Shown here one piece after another: positions 42,819 to 51,763 of a stretch of 64,000 bases of DNA. The notes below the pieces were generated by a model. It ran no database searches. It was given only the letters and a program-made list of their open reading frames with translations, and had not been told where the DNA came from. This stretch comes from an uncultured Tateyamaria sp. (GTDB lineage: Bacteria; Pseudomonadota; Alphaproteobacteria; Rhodobacterales; Rhodobacteraceae): positions 496,001 through 560,000 of the forward strand of contig NZ_CANLAG010000002.1 in NCBI RefSeq assembly GCF_947488715.1, in the 5' to 3' direction. Position 1 is the first letter of the stretch. Every line of letters begins with the position of its first letter. The position numbers and the translations under genes were made by a program.

Positions 42819-44018
42819 TTAGCGGTACTTGGCCGTTGTGATTTCGCCGCCTTCGACGACAATCTGGCGGTAGTTGCCCGCCGATTCACCGGGGCCGATC
42901 AGTTCAACCGCTGTCGCACCGACATAGTCGATGTCGCCGCCGTCCTTGATGATCTGCAACGCTTTGGCCAGCTGACCGGGGAAGATCTGCTCGCCGGGTG
43001 CGTTGGCCACATCCATCAGCTTCTCTTTGTAGTCGTTGCTGTCCTTGGAGTCTGCCGCCTGCATGGCCAGCATGATCAAAGCAGCCGCGTCATATGACTC
43101 TGGTGTGAAGGGCGATGTGGCATCAAACGCATCACCGACGAGATCGGTGAACATGGCTGCGCCTTCGGAGTTGGTGCCGGGGTGTTGGCCGGTGGACCCT
43201 TCGATTTCGTCACCGAAGTTTTCCTGCAACTTGGCGCTGATCATGCCGTCGGGGAAGTGGAAGGTGTCGAACGCACCGGAGTCCAGCGCCGCGCGGACGA
43301 TGCCCGAACCACCCTGATCAACGTAACCGGCAACAACCAGACGGTCACCGCCCGCAGAGGCCAGCGCGCCGACTTCGGCGGAGTAGTCCGCTTTGCCGTC
43401 TTCGTGTGCTGCGTTGATGGTCACAGTGCCACCCGCCGCTTCGAATGCCGCTTGGAAGCTGTCTGCCAGGCCTTTGCCGTAGTCATTGTTGGTATAGGTG
43501 ACAGCGACTTTTTTGATGCCCTCTTCCATCAGGACTTGCGTCATCACGACGCCCTGACGCGCATCCGAAGGTGCGGTGCGGAAGAACAAGCCGTTGTCCT
43601 CGTTGTCATTGTGCGACAGGCCGGGCGAAGTGGCCGAGGGCGACACCATGACAACACCGTTGGCCACGGCCACGTTGTTCAGGATCGCGCCGGTCACGCC
43701 GGAACAGTCGGCGCCCATGATGCCGTCGACTTTGTCCGAGGTGATCAGACGTTCTGCGGCGGCGGTGGCAGCACCGGCATCAACACATGTGGAATCCGCA
43801 CGCACGGGCGTGACTGTGGCGCTGTCCAGCAGCAGACCGGAATCCGTGACTTCTTTCATCGCCAGTTCAGCGCCGTCCGCCATAGACGGCGTCAGCGATT
43901 CAATTGGGCCGGTAAAGCCGAGGATGATCCCGATTTTGACTTCTTTTGCGTGGCCACCTGCGAAAGCCGTGCCTGCCATCAACGCTGTTGCGGCAGAGGC
44001 CATAAGTAGTTTTTTCAT
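42819..44018 (-). CDS. Branched-chain amino acid ABC transporter substrate-binding protein LivK-like
   Basis: A 399-residue periplasmic binding protein of the Peripla_BP_6 type. The signal peptide is visible (KKLLMASAATALMAGTAFAGG). The mature N-terminus EVKIGIILGFTGPIESLTPSMADGAELAMKEV is the hallmark of LivJ/K and related amide or urea-binding proteins; the DGIMGADCSGVTGAILNNVA stretch and the repeat of ligand-contact segments follow. It starts after a GGGAG site. It is first in the operon. The ligand is probably leucine/isoleucine/valine or a related compound; short amides are possible. Confidence 0.87.
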   Translation of the reverse strand: MKKLLMASAATALMAGTAFAGGHAKEVKIGIILGFTGPIESLTPSMADGAELAMKEVTDSGLLLDSATVTPVRADSTCVDAGAATAAAERLITSDKVDGIMGADCSGVTGAILNNVAVANGVVMVSPSATSPGLSHNDNEDNGLFFRTAPSDARQGVVMTQVLMEEGIKKVAVTYTNNDYGKGLADSFQAAFEAAGGTVTINAAHEDGKADYSAEVGALASAGGDRLVVAGYVDQGGSGIVRAALDSGAFDTFHFPDGMISAKLQENFGDEIEGSTGQHPGTNSEGAAMFTDLVGDAFDATSPFTPESYDAAALIMLAMQAADSKDSNDYKEKLMDVANAPGEQIFPGQLAKALQIIKDGGDIDYVGATAVELIGPGESAGNYRQIVVEGGEITTAKYR

Positions 44019-44176
44019 GTTTTTTTACTCCCTGTGGAATTTTTTCCTGCGCCGGAGCCTAAGCGGGCCATTTCGAAAAGAAAAGTGGGAATAGTCGGAA
44101 TGGACACACGGTAATGTGGGTGGATGTCGCCGCGAATTTGACTAGGTCTGAAAGAGGTTTCCTCAGGAGGTGCGTG

Positions 44177-45265
44177 ATGCGCGGTTTCATTCTTGCATGT
44201 TTGACTTTTGTGCCGGGCGCTGCGCTGGCTCTGGACACGGATATTGGGCCGGTGAACGTGCAAGCGGTGGCGACTGGCCTGGACCAGCCATGGGGGGTTG
44301 CACAAATGCCCAATGGTGATTTGCTGGTGACCGAGCGTGATGGCGCGCTGAAGCGCATTTCGGGTGGTCAGGTTCGGGATGTCGCCGGTGTGCCACCTGT
44401 CGCTGCCGAGGGGCAGGGTGGTTTGTTGGACATCACGCTGGCGCACGACTTTGCCACGACGCGGTCGCTGTTCCTGACCTACGCAAAAGAGCAGGGGCGC
44501 GGATCGGGCACCGCGCTTGCCGCCGCTGAGTTGAGCGCGGACGGTTCCCGTCTGGAAAATCTGCGGGATCTGTTCGAAAGCGCGCCCGGAGGCCGTACTG
44601 GTCGGCATTTCGGCAGCCGTGTGGTTGAGGCAGCAGATGGCACGTTGTTGGTGACAATTGGTGACCGCGGCGACCGACCGTCGGCACAGGATCGCAGTCT
44701 GCACAATGGTTCAATTGTCCGTGTGAACCGGGACGGCACGGTGCCGGGCGACAATCCGTTTGTCGGGCAAGCGGGTGTTCTGCCCGAAATCTGGTCTTAT
44801 GGGCACCGTAATCCGCAGGGCGCTGGTTTGGATGCGCGCGGCGTGATGTGGACCGCCGAGCATGGTGCGCGTGGCGGTGATGAGGTGAACCGGGTCCAGA
44901 AGGGTGCAAACTATGGCTGGCCGGTTATTTCCTACGGTGTGCACTATTCCGGTGGCAAAATCGGGGAAGGCACGGCCAAACCCGGCATGGAGCAGCCAGC
45001 GCACTACTGGGACCCGTCGATCGCACCGTCTGGGTTGATGGTCTATCAGGGTGATATGTTCCCCGAATGGCGTGGCGACATGTTCGTGGGATCGCTGAAG
45101 TTCAGCTATATCTCGCGTCTTGATGTTTCCGGAGAAACGGCCCGCGAAGTTGAGCAAATCGAGAGCGATGAAACGCTGCGTGTGCGTGACATTGTCGAGG
45201 CGCCGGATGGCAGTATTCTGTTCATTTCCGTTGGCAACGGAGCGGTCTATCGCATCTCGCGCTAG
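44177..45265 (+). CDS. PQQ-dependent soluble aldose sugar dehydrogenase (YliI/Asd type)
   Basis: A 362-residue periplasmic quinoprotein of the GSDH family, a six-bladed beta-propeller. The signal peptide is MRGFILACLTFVPGAALA. Family landmarks are GLDQPWGVAQMPNGDLLVTERDG, LVTIGDRGDRPSAQD, EIWSYGHRNPQGAGLD, WTAEHGARGGDEVN and GANYGWPVISYGVHYSG; the histidine in YGHRNPQG is the expected catalytic base. It oxidises aldoses to lactones using PQQ; PQQ synthesis genes are not in this window. The start MRGFIL was chosen for the CAGGAGG site six bases before it. Transcribed alone. Confidence 0.87.
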   Translation: MRGFILACLTFVPGAALALDTDIGPVNVQAVATGLDQPWGVAQMPNGDLLVTERDGALKRISGGQVRDVAGVPPVAAEGQGGLLDITLAHDFATTRSLFLTYAKEQGRGSGTALAAAELSADGSRLENLRDLFESAPGGRTGRHFGSRVVEAADGTLLVTIGDRGDRPSAQDRSLHNGSIVRVNRDGTVPGDNPFVGQAGVLPEIWSYGHRNPQGAGLDARGVMWTAEHGARGGDEVNRVQKGANYGWPVISYGVHYSGGKIGEGTAKPGMEQPAHYWDPSIAPSGLMVYQGDMFPEWRGDMFVGSLKFSYISRLDVSGETAREVEQIESDETLRVRDIVEAPDGSILFISVGNGAVYRISR

Positions 45266-45305
45266 CGTTGGCCCACCGCACATGGGTGCGATGAGCCGGG
45301 AGTGA

Positions 45306-46892
45306 TCAGAAGATCATGCTGTCGACCAGCAGATCGGCAAAGGCCGTGCCAATCTCTGCGTGATCGAGGACGTGGACGCTCTGGTTGCCAGCGAGGTCGA
45401 TGACTATCGTCCCATCTTGCGCGGTCGTGAGGGCCTGATCCGCCCAGGCGTCAACGGTGCCGAAGGTGGCAAGGAAGTCATAGGCGCTCAGATCCAGCGT
45501 ATCGGAATTGGCACCGTAGACGTTGAAGTCCGTGACCGTGTCGCGGCTGTGTCCGCCGTGATCGACAAAGACAAAGCTGTCGGCACCATTGCCACCGGTC
45601 ATCGTGTTGATGCCAGTGCCACCGGTCAGGACGTCGTGGCCCGCACCGCCGTCGAGGCTGTCGTGACCGGCCCCACCGTCCAGCGTATCTGCGCCCCAGA
45701 GGCCTTCCAACGTGTCGGCACCTGCGCCGCCGTTGACAACGTCGCCACCTGCGCCGCCGTTGAGGAAGTCGGCCCCGGTGCCACCATTCAATGTGTCGTT
45801 GCCGTTGCCACCCATCAGAGTATCCAGCCCCGCGTCACCGTTCAGTATGTCGTTGTCGCGGTGGCCTTGGAGGATGTCGTTGCCCGTGCCGCCGGACAGC
45901 ACGTCATTGCCTGACCCGCCGCGGATCTCATCCGCACCAGCGCCGCCATCCGCAATGTCGTTGCCCGCGCCTGCGATCAGGCGATCATTGCCCGATCCAC
46001 CGTCCATGACGTCATCGTCAGCGCGACCATACAGCGTATCGTCGCCTGTCCCACCATCAAGCGTGTCGTTGCCGGTGCCACCCCCCAAGGTGTCATCGCC
46101 GTGGCCGCCAATCAGAACATCATTGCCGTCACTGGCCCAGATACGGTCATCGTGCGCGCCGCCGTCGATGGTGTCATCGCCGTCACCGCCATAGAGGCTG
46201 TCTGCGCCAGTGCCGCCGGTCATGTTGTCGGCTCCGTTGGCACCATACAGGCGATCAGCGCCCGTCGCGCCGCTCAGTTGGTCATTGCCCGACCCGCCAT
46301 GGACAAGGTCAGCGCCCGTGCCGCCCGCAACGACGTCATCACCCGCGCCGCCATAGAGCCGGTCCAGACCAGCGTCGCCGCTCAGCGTGTCGTTGCCCTG
46401 AGCGCCGATCAAGACGTCATTGGCGCCACCACCCGCGATGCTGTCGTCATCGTTGCCGCCAAAGGCACGGTCCTGGCCTGCGCCACCCTGCATGGTATCG
46501 TCACCGCTGCCACCAAAAAGCAGGTCGTTGCCGGTGCCGCCATCCATGACGTCATCACCTGCGCCGCCCCACAGTTTGTCATCGGTGCCACCTGCGCCAC
46601 CGCCGGCGCCGCCGCCGGCGACATCGCCGCCGATCAACGTATCGTTGCCGATGCCGCCGTAGAGGTTGTCCTGGCCCGCGTCGCCACCCAGCGAGTCGTC
46701 ACCTGCGCCACCGCGCAAGGTGTCGGACCCGGCGGCCCCACTGATGTCGTCATTGCCGCCCTGGCCGTAGACCGCATCGGCGCTGTTGCCTGCGGTGATC
46801 GTGTCATCGCTCGCCTTGCCAAGGATGTGGTCGGGGCCTGCGCCGCCGTTGATGGTATCGCTTTCGGGGGTTCCGTAGATATGTCTGGTCAT
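45306..46892 (-). CDS. RTX (haemolysin-type calcium-binding repeat) protein
   Basis: A 528-residue, probably type-I-secreted protein made almost wholly of RTX nonapeptides of the GGxGxDxxx type. They run from about residue 15 to 445 in an unbroken series, for example GGAGDDSLGG, GGSGNDRLIAG and GGAGADEIRG. The last 80 residues (from TDFNVYGANSDTLDL to VDSMIF) have no repeats and look like a C-terminal secretion signal. The DNA shows long periodic repeats of 27 bases. There is no signal peptide. It starts 57 bases after the glycosyltransferase stop on the same strand, so it is probably the last gene of the sqdB operon. No enzyme domain is present; a calcium-dependent matrix or surface role is likely. 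Confidence 0.85.
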   Translation of the reverse strand: MTRHIYGTPESDTINGGAGPDHILGKASDDTITAGNSADAVYGQGGNDDISGAAGSDTLRGGAGDDSLGGDAGQDNLYGGIGNDTLIGGDVAGGGAGGGAGGTDDKLWGGAGDDVMDGGTGNDLLFGGSGDDTMQGGAGQDRAFGGNDDDSIAGGGANDVLIGAQGNDTLSGDAGLDRLYGGAGDDVVAGGTGADLVHGGSGNDQLSGATGADRLYGANGADNMTGGTGADSLYGGDGDDTIDGGAHDDRIWASDGNDVLIGGHGDDTLGGGTGNDTLDGGTGDDTLYGRADDDVMDGGSGNDRLIAGAGNDIADGGAGADEIRGGSGNDVLSGGTGNDILQGHRDNDILNGDAGLDTLMGGNGNDTLNGGTGADFLNGGAGGDVVNGGAGADTLEGLWGADTLDGGAGHDSLDGGAGHDVLTGGTGINTMTGGNGADSFVFVDHGGHSRDTVTDFNVYGANSDTLDLSAYDFLATFGTVDAWADQALTTAQDGTIVIDLAGNQSVHVLDHAEIGTAFADLLVDSMIF

Positions 46893-46949
46893 TGTTTTCA
46901 CTCTTTAAGGTTGGGGTTTGAGGTTGGAAGTTGAGAGAGACGAGGGACG

Positions 46950-48785
46950 TCACGCCACCCTGATGGGGCGGTCGGGGACAAGGTCGAGCCTGATGGCACG
47001 TTCGAGGTCTTCGGCGGTTGCATCCACGAGGATGCTGAGCATTGACTCGAGCGTGAAATACGCACGCAACACGCGGAAGATGAGGTACTCGGGCAGCGCG
47101 AGAATGCCGCGCGGAACACCATTGAGGAGCGCGGACAGCACCGCCATGATGGCAGGCGCACCGGTGGTGACCGCGATGATTGACTGCCACAAGATTGGGC
47201 TGTCTGGGTTGAAAGCAAGGCCCCATTCGAGGCTGCCGAACACAATCAGGGGCACGAGCATCGCCCGACGGGCCGAGTTGACCAGCATGTATGGCAGGAT
47301 GACCTTGCCACGCAGGGTCATATTCGGCCCGTAGATCAGATCGCGGCAACGCGACGAGATGTGGTAGATCGAGCGGAACCATCGCATCCGCTGTTCGCGC
47401 ATGTGGCCGTAGGACGACGGCACCTCAGAAATGTAGCGGATCTTGGGATCTACAACGGAGTGAAAGCCCAACTCGCCGATGCGCAAAGAGATGTCGGTGT
47501 CTTCGCCGTTCATTCCTTCGACAAAGCCACCGAGATAGCGGGGGTGATGGGTCCGGTAGACGACGAACATGCCGGGGATGCCGACGACCCCGTTCACCGC
47601 GCCCATAGCGACGGAATAGAACCCATGTTTGACAAGCACTTCGAGCAGGCGTGCGCGGTCAAAAAGCGCGCCGCCGGGTGGCACAGGCACACCGCCCACA
47701 ACGCCCACGGCGGGGTCGGTAAAGTATGGCATTGCCCGGCTGAAATTGTCCTCGCCCACCAACGTGTCAGCGTCGACGCGGACCAGAAACTCGGTCTCGC
47801 AGGCATCAAGCCCGGCGTTCAGAGCGTTTGATTTGCCCGGTTTCGGCACATTGATCACGCGGCCTTTGGCGGCAGAGCAGTTGGCGAGGGTTTCGCGCGC
47901 AATCTCTTCGGTGTCGTCGGTCGAGTTGTTGTTCATAATCAGGATGTGCACCTCACCGCTGTAGTGTGCGGCGGCCCGGTCCATCGCCTGGATCGTGTCG
48001 CGGATGATGTAGCTTTCGTTGTGCGCAGGCACGATGACCGAGACAGGTGGATTGAAGCGTGATTTCTTGGCGGTGATCACGTCGTAGATTGCCAACACGT
48101 AGAGCTGACCGAAAAGCACGGGCAGGAACAGAAACACACCCGGCCCAATGCCGCCAAGCAGGGTCCAGGACCGCATCACCGCGACGATATGCAGGTCCAT
48201 TCCTCCAACCCAGATGGCCACAGCCGCTGCGATGGCAAGCGTCACGGCAAGGCGGGCACAGGCGCGCAATTGGCTGACAGGGATATGTTCGATGCGAATG
48301 CGGGCGGGCATGAAGCCGCGTTCCAGCAGCTTGAACGAATAGACGGCAAAGCCGAACAACCCGGACGCGATGGCACTGAAGTGCAGCGAGAAGGAGTTGC
48401 CCAAAAGGTGATGCGCAAAGGCGTTGGCGAGATCAAAGGCGGCGCAGCCAAACAGAAATGTCAGCACCAGATCCAGCGCAAAGAGCGCCCGCACCCAAGT
48501 CCCACCAGAACTGAAGGCGGCGAAAGCCACATAGAAAGAGAGCAGGAAGATACGGATGGCAATGGCATGCCGCCCTGCATGCACCGAGAATACGTAGTCC
48601 CGATTGGGAAAGACCGCTGCCACGGCGTCGGTGTTGATCAGCCACAGTTGGCTTGCCGCGAGGACGATAAACAGGGCCATCATTTTGGGCGCTTGCCAGA
48701 CTGATACGGGGCCAGCAAATCGTTTGGGCGCGCTGTCGACCGAGACAAAGTTGATCTGTTCGCGCTTGTCCGCTGCTTCGGTCAT
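46950..48785 (-). CDS. Processive family-2 glycosyltransferase (BcsA/HasA-like)
   Basis: A 611-residue membrane glycosyltransferase. The N-terminal third holds several helices (KMMALFIVLAASQLWLIN to LFGQLYVLAIYDVI). The GT2 domain begins with PPVSVIVPAHNESYIIRDT; the nucleotide-sugar aspartates are in LVRVDADTLV (D338), the base is in GEDTDISLRIG and the acceptor-binding QxxRW is QRMRWF (Q465), followed by more helices. This layout is that of BcsA-like enzymes that polymerise and export a polysaccharide; no PilZ (c-di-GMP) domain is visible. It overlaps the BcsB-like gene by four bases (ATGA). The product is probably a linear extracellular polymer of unknown sugar. Confidence 0.85.
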   Translation of the reverse strand: MTEAADKREQINFVSVDSAPKRFAGPVSVWQAPKMMALFIVLAASQLWLINTDAVAAVFPNRDYVFSVHAGRHAIAIRIFLLSFYVAFAAFSSGGTWVRALFALDLVLTFLFGCAAFDLANAFAHHLLGNSFSLHFSAIASGLFGFAVYSFKLLERGFMPARIRIEHIPVSQLRACARLAVTLAIAAAVAIWVGGMDLHIVAVMRSWTLLGGIGPGVFLFLPVLFGQLYVLAIYDVITAKKSRFNPPVSVIVPAHNESYIIRDTIQAMDRAAAHYSGEVHILIMNNNSTDDTEEIARETLANCSAAKGRVINVPKPGKSNALNAGLDACETEFLVRVDADTLVGEDNFSRAMPYFTDPAVGVVGGVPVPPGGALFDRARLLEVLVKHGFYSVAMGAVNGVVGIPGMFVVYRTHHPRYLGGFVEGMNGEDTDISLRIGELGFHSVVDPKIRYISEVPSSYGHMREQRMRWFRSIYHISSRCRDLIYGPNMTLRGKVILPYMLVNSARRAMLVPLIVFGSLEWGLAFNPDSPILWQSIIAVTTGAPAIMAVLSALLNGVPRGILALPEYLIFRVLRAYFTLESMLSILVDATAEDLERAIRLDLVPDRPIRVA

Positions 48786-50317
48786 GACGCCACCTCGATC
48801 ATTGGGTGGGGTGCGGCAAAGACCACAAGCGCAACTTGAGCCAACTGTGCCAATGATGCGCTGGAGAGGGGCAGAACCGTCAAATCGTCGGGCCCTAGGG
48901 TCACAATCCAACCCGGCGCCGTGACATTGGGCAATGGCGATCCGGGCGTGATGAGCAAAACCTTGGCACTGTCGCTGGCGGCTGCCAGAGCCACATCAGC
49001 GGGTGCGATGTCGTGCAGGATGTGCATGGCGATCAGAGTGTCCGCAGCCGTAGCGCCGGATGTCGCCGCCACTGTGATGTGGCTGGCTTGGGCAAGGTTC
49101 GCACGCAGATCAGTGGTCGCATCACGGTAGGACGTTTCGCCGAACACCAATTGGCTGGTGGGCAACAGTTCAGCGATCCGCTCTGGGCCTTCGCTGCACT
49201 GGCCGTCACGCTTGTCGGTGGTGGTCAGGACGGTTTCGAGCACATTTGCGCCCGACTGGAAGGTAAGCGGTAAAACTATGGTCGCGTCGATGGTTGTCTG
49301 TGCTGCCGAAATCTGAGCCTGATGAACAAGGCGGCCGTTCAATGTCACGCTCAGTGACATTGGTGGCTGGCCTACGTTCCCTCCAACGGCCATGCGCAGG
49401 TCAAGGCGGTCGGCATGCACGCCGTTGGATGTGGCCCCCAGGTCAAAGCTGTGCCGCCATGTGGACTGTGTGCGGAACCGGCGTACACCTGCATTGGCGC
49501 GGGACTGTGCCAAGGCTTGTGACCCTATGACGGTCAACGCAGGCACAGGCGCAAAGGCTGCAAGGGCTGCATCCGTTTGCGCGGTATCCAATGCGTCAGG
49601 CATCTGCGTGACGAAAAGAGGCTCCAGACCGCGCCGTTTAAGAGCGATGGCTTGGACCAGGCGTTCTGCGATGCCACTGGCGTCGGTGTTGCGCGGCCAT
49701 GTCAAGTGGGCCACACGGCCCCAGCTGTTGATGCGGTCACGCGGGCTCGTCAGAGGTTGCGCGGTGTTCAGAAAAATTGCGCTGGTCGTCTCGATTTCAA
49801 CACTGGCAGCGATGCCGGTGTCTGGACCACAAGGCACATTGGGGGCGGTACCTTGCAGCGAAAAAGAGACGACCAACTGCGGCCTTGCAAAATCCATCGG
49901 TGAAAGGGGGATCTGCAAGGACCGTTCCGCCTCGCCTGAACGCAGCAACATCTCGCCCCGCCGTGCGTTTCGGATAGAGATGCGAAGCACCCCTTCCACG
50001 CCGTGCAGGACCTGAGTTGTTGCATCGATTTGGAGGTGTCCAGACGTAGGGCGCGCATCCACTGGAAAGGCGAAGGCGACGCTCTGGTAGGCGGGCAAAC
50101 CGGACAAAACAACGGGTGTGTTCGGGTTGGCCCGGTAGACTGTCACGCTGTGCGTGTCGGTCTTGGGGGCCGAGATACGGGGTTCAAAAACCAGTTGGGG
50201 GCCTTGCAGCACTTCGCGTGCATAGCGTTGGCCAGTTTCGAGAATGTTCATCGTAGACAGCAGGAGGGCGATGCCTGCGAGGAGAAATCCCATAAGCCCG
50301 ATACCGATCATACGCAT
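48782..50317 (-). CDS. BcsB-like periplasmic protein of polysaccharide synthesis
   Basis: A 511-residue exported protein with an N-terminal membrane anchor (MIGIGLMGFLLAGIALLLST). The body is rich in beta strands: LVFEPRISAPKTDTHSVTVYR, RPTSGHLQIDATTQVLHG, RPQLVVSFSLQG and SLSVTLNGRLVHQAQIS, with a conserved-looking cysteine pair (VPCGPDT and GQCSEG). This resembles the carbohydrate-binding and flavodoxin-like repeats of BcsB, the periplasmic partner of cellulose synthase, but no C-terminal transmembrane helix is seen and the protein is shorter (BcsB is about 750). Its overlap with the GT2 gene supports the partner role. Assignment is by context as much as by sequence. Confidence 0.55.
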   Translation of the reverse strand: MRMIGIGLMGFLLAGIALLLSTMNILETGQRYAREVLQGPQLVFEPRISAPKTDTHSVTVYRANPNTPVVLSGLPAYQSVAFAFPVDARPTSGHLQIDATTQVLHGVEGVLRISIRNARRGEMLLRSGEAERSLQIPLSPMDFARPQLVVSFSLQGTAPNVPCGPDTGIAASVEIETTSAIFLNTAQPLTSPRDRINSWGRVAHLTWPRNTDASGIAERLVQAIALKRRGLEPLFVTQMPDALDTAQTDAALAAFAPVPALTVIGSQALAQSRANAGVRRFRTQSTWRHSFDLGATSNGVHADRLDLRMAVGGNVGQPPMSLSVTLNGRLVHQAQISAAQTTIDATIVLPLTFQSGANVLETVLTTTDKRDGQCSEGPERIAELLPTSQLVFGETSYRDATTDLRANLAQASHITVAATSGATAADTLIAMHILHDIAPADVALAAASDSAKVLLITPGSPLPNVTAPGWIVTLGPDDLTVLPLSSASLAQLAQVALVVFAAPHPMIEVAS

Positions 50318-50400
50318 TGTGTTCACCGATTGAGAAAAGTGGCAGAGCAGTGCGCCGGACCCACCTCCAAGCGGATCCGGCTGTTGCTGTGCTGGACTTG

Positions 50401-51621
50401 TCAGGCCGCCTTGCTGGCCTTGGCTGGAACCACGCCGGGGCGCTGCTTGTCCGTCCACGTGGACACGCAGGGGATCATCTTGCGGATGCAGCGCTTGGCG
50501 TATTTGGCGGCGATCTGCTGGGTTTCATCCATCAGGCCTTCGGCCAGAGTGATTGGTTTCAGGCCCAGTGACAGAAAGGTCTTGTTGGATACGCGCAGAT
50601 CGTTTTCCGCGGCTTCGTTGCGGGGATTGTCGACATTCGCGATCTGAGCGCCTGATGTTTCCGCCACAAGCTTGGCCAGCGACCGCACGGTGTGGGTTTC
50701 CGTCATCTGGTTCAGGATCGCCACTTTGCCATCGCGCGCTGGTGGGTTTTCCACGGCGAGCGCCAAACATTTGACGGTGTCCTGAATGTGGATGAACGCA
50801 CGTGTCTGGCCGCCGGTGCCATGCACAGTCAGTGGGTGCCCCACCACTGCCTGCATCAGGAAACGGTTGAGTACGGTGCCATAGTCGCCATCATAGTCGA
50901 ACCGGTTGATCAGGCGCTCGTCCAGGCGGGTTTCCTCGGTCTGGGTGCCCCAGACAATCCCTTGGTGCAGGTCGGTGATCCGCATCCGGTCGTTCTTGGC
51001 ATAGAACTGGAACAAGAGCTGATCCATGGACTTGGTCATGTGATAGACGCTGCCGGGGTTGGTCGGATAGAGGATGTCGCGCTTGATGATCTGTTTGTCA
51101 TCGGCCGGGATGTAGACCGGCAGGTAACCTTCCGGGATTTCCAGCCCGTCGTCGTCGTAGCCATAGACACCCATGGTGCCCAGGTGGACAAAGTGGGGAT
51201 CAAGGCCCAGCTCAACCGAAGCCGCCAGCAGATTGTGCGTGCCGGAAATGTTGTTGTCGACGGTGTAGCGTTTTTCGCTGGCGCCCTTCATCGAATAGGG
51301 TGCGGCGCGTTGCTCGCCAAAGTGGATGACTGTGTCCGGCTGAGTGGCCTGCATCAGTTTGCACAGCGCGTCATAGTCGCGCGCCACGTCGATGTTTTCA
51401 AAACCGATGGTGCGGCCGGTTTGCTCGGCCCATGCAGCGATGCGATCGTCCATGGATGCGATGGGTGTCAGGCTGTCGGCGCCCATTTGTGCGTCGATGT
51501 CACGGCGCGACAGGTTGTCGACGATGGTGACGTTGTGGCCCAGGTTGGACAGGTGAAGGGCTGTTGGCCAGCCGCAGAAACCGTCGCCACCGATTACGAG
51601 GACGTCTTTTGCGTTTGTCAT
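50401..51621 (-). CDS. sqdB: UDP-sulfoquinovose synthase SqdB
   Basis: A 406-residue enzyme of the extended short-chain dehydrogenase family that makes UDP-sulfoquinovose from UDP-glucose and sulfite. The NAD motif is VIGGDGFCGWPTALHLS, followed by VDNLSRRDID; the SqdB-typical HFGEQRAAPYSM is present, as are the catalytic threonine in HLGTMGVYG and the YxxxK pair in SVYHMTKSMDQ. It is the first gene of the polysaccharide operon; the BcsB-like gene begins 83 bases after it. In most bacteria SqdB serves sulfolipid synthesis with SqdX or SqdD; neither is here, so the activated sulfoquinovose may go to the GT2 instead. The start MTNAKDV has an AAAGGAAC ribosome site. Confidence 0.9.
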   Translation of the reverse strand: MTNAKDVLVIGGDGFCGWPTALHLSNLGHNVTIVDNLSRRDIDAQMGADSLTPIASMDDRIAAWAEQTGRTIGFENIDVARDYDALCKLMQATQPDTVIHFGEQRAAPYSMKGASEKRYTVDNNISGTHNLLAASVELGLDPHFVHLGTMGVYGYDDDGLEIPEGYLPVYIPADDKQIIKRDILYPTNPGSVYHMTKSMDQLLFQFYAKNDRMRITDLHQGIVWGTQTEETRLDERLINRFDYDGDYGTVLNRFLMQAVVGHPLTVHGTGGQTRAFIHIQDTVKCLALAVENPPARDGKVAILNQMTETHTVRSLAKLVAETSGAQIANVDNPRNEAAENDLRVSNKTFLSLGLKPITLAEGLMDETQQIAAKYAKRCIRKMIPCVSTWTDKQRPGVVPAKASKAA

Positions 51622-51743
51622 GTCTTTGTTCCTTTGTTTGGGCCCCTCCAAGCGGCCCGTGTTGATGAACAAAGGAATAGACCGTCCAAACGGGCCAAAG
51701 GGGCGCGCGGCGGGATAGGTTGTGGAACATTGGAAGGGGTGAA

Positions 51744-51759
51744 CTATCCGTCCGGATAG
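51744..51759. promoter_or_regulatory. Palindrome upstream of sqdB, same pattern as in the response-regulator promoter
   Basis: CTATCCG-TC-CGGATAG is a perfect 7-base inverted repeat, 122 bases upstream of sqdB. With the site at 54904-54921 it shares CTAT-N8-ATAG-G exactly. A further half-site, GGATAGG, is at 51712-51718. It is a likely binding site for the NarL-type regulator encoded at 54983. Confidence 0.55.
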
Positions 51760-51763
51760 GGTG

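Noticed and set aside
45360-46934. Periodic repeats resembling a CRISPR array or satellite, and long frames on the plus strand here
   Set aside because: The 27-base periodicity encodes GGxGxDxxx RTX repeats on the minus strand; there are no identical repeats with unique spacers, and the plus-strand frames are their mirror.
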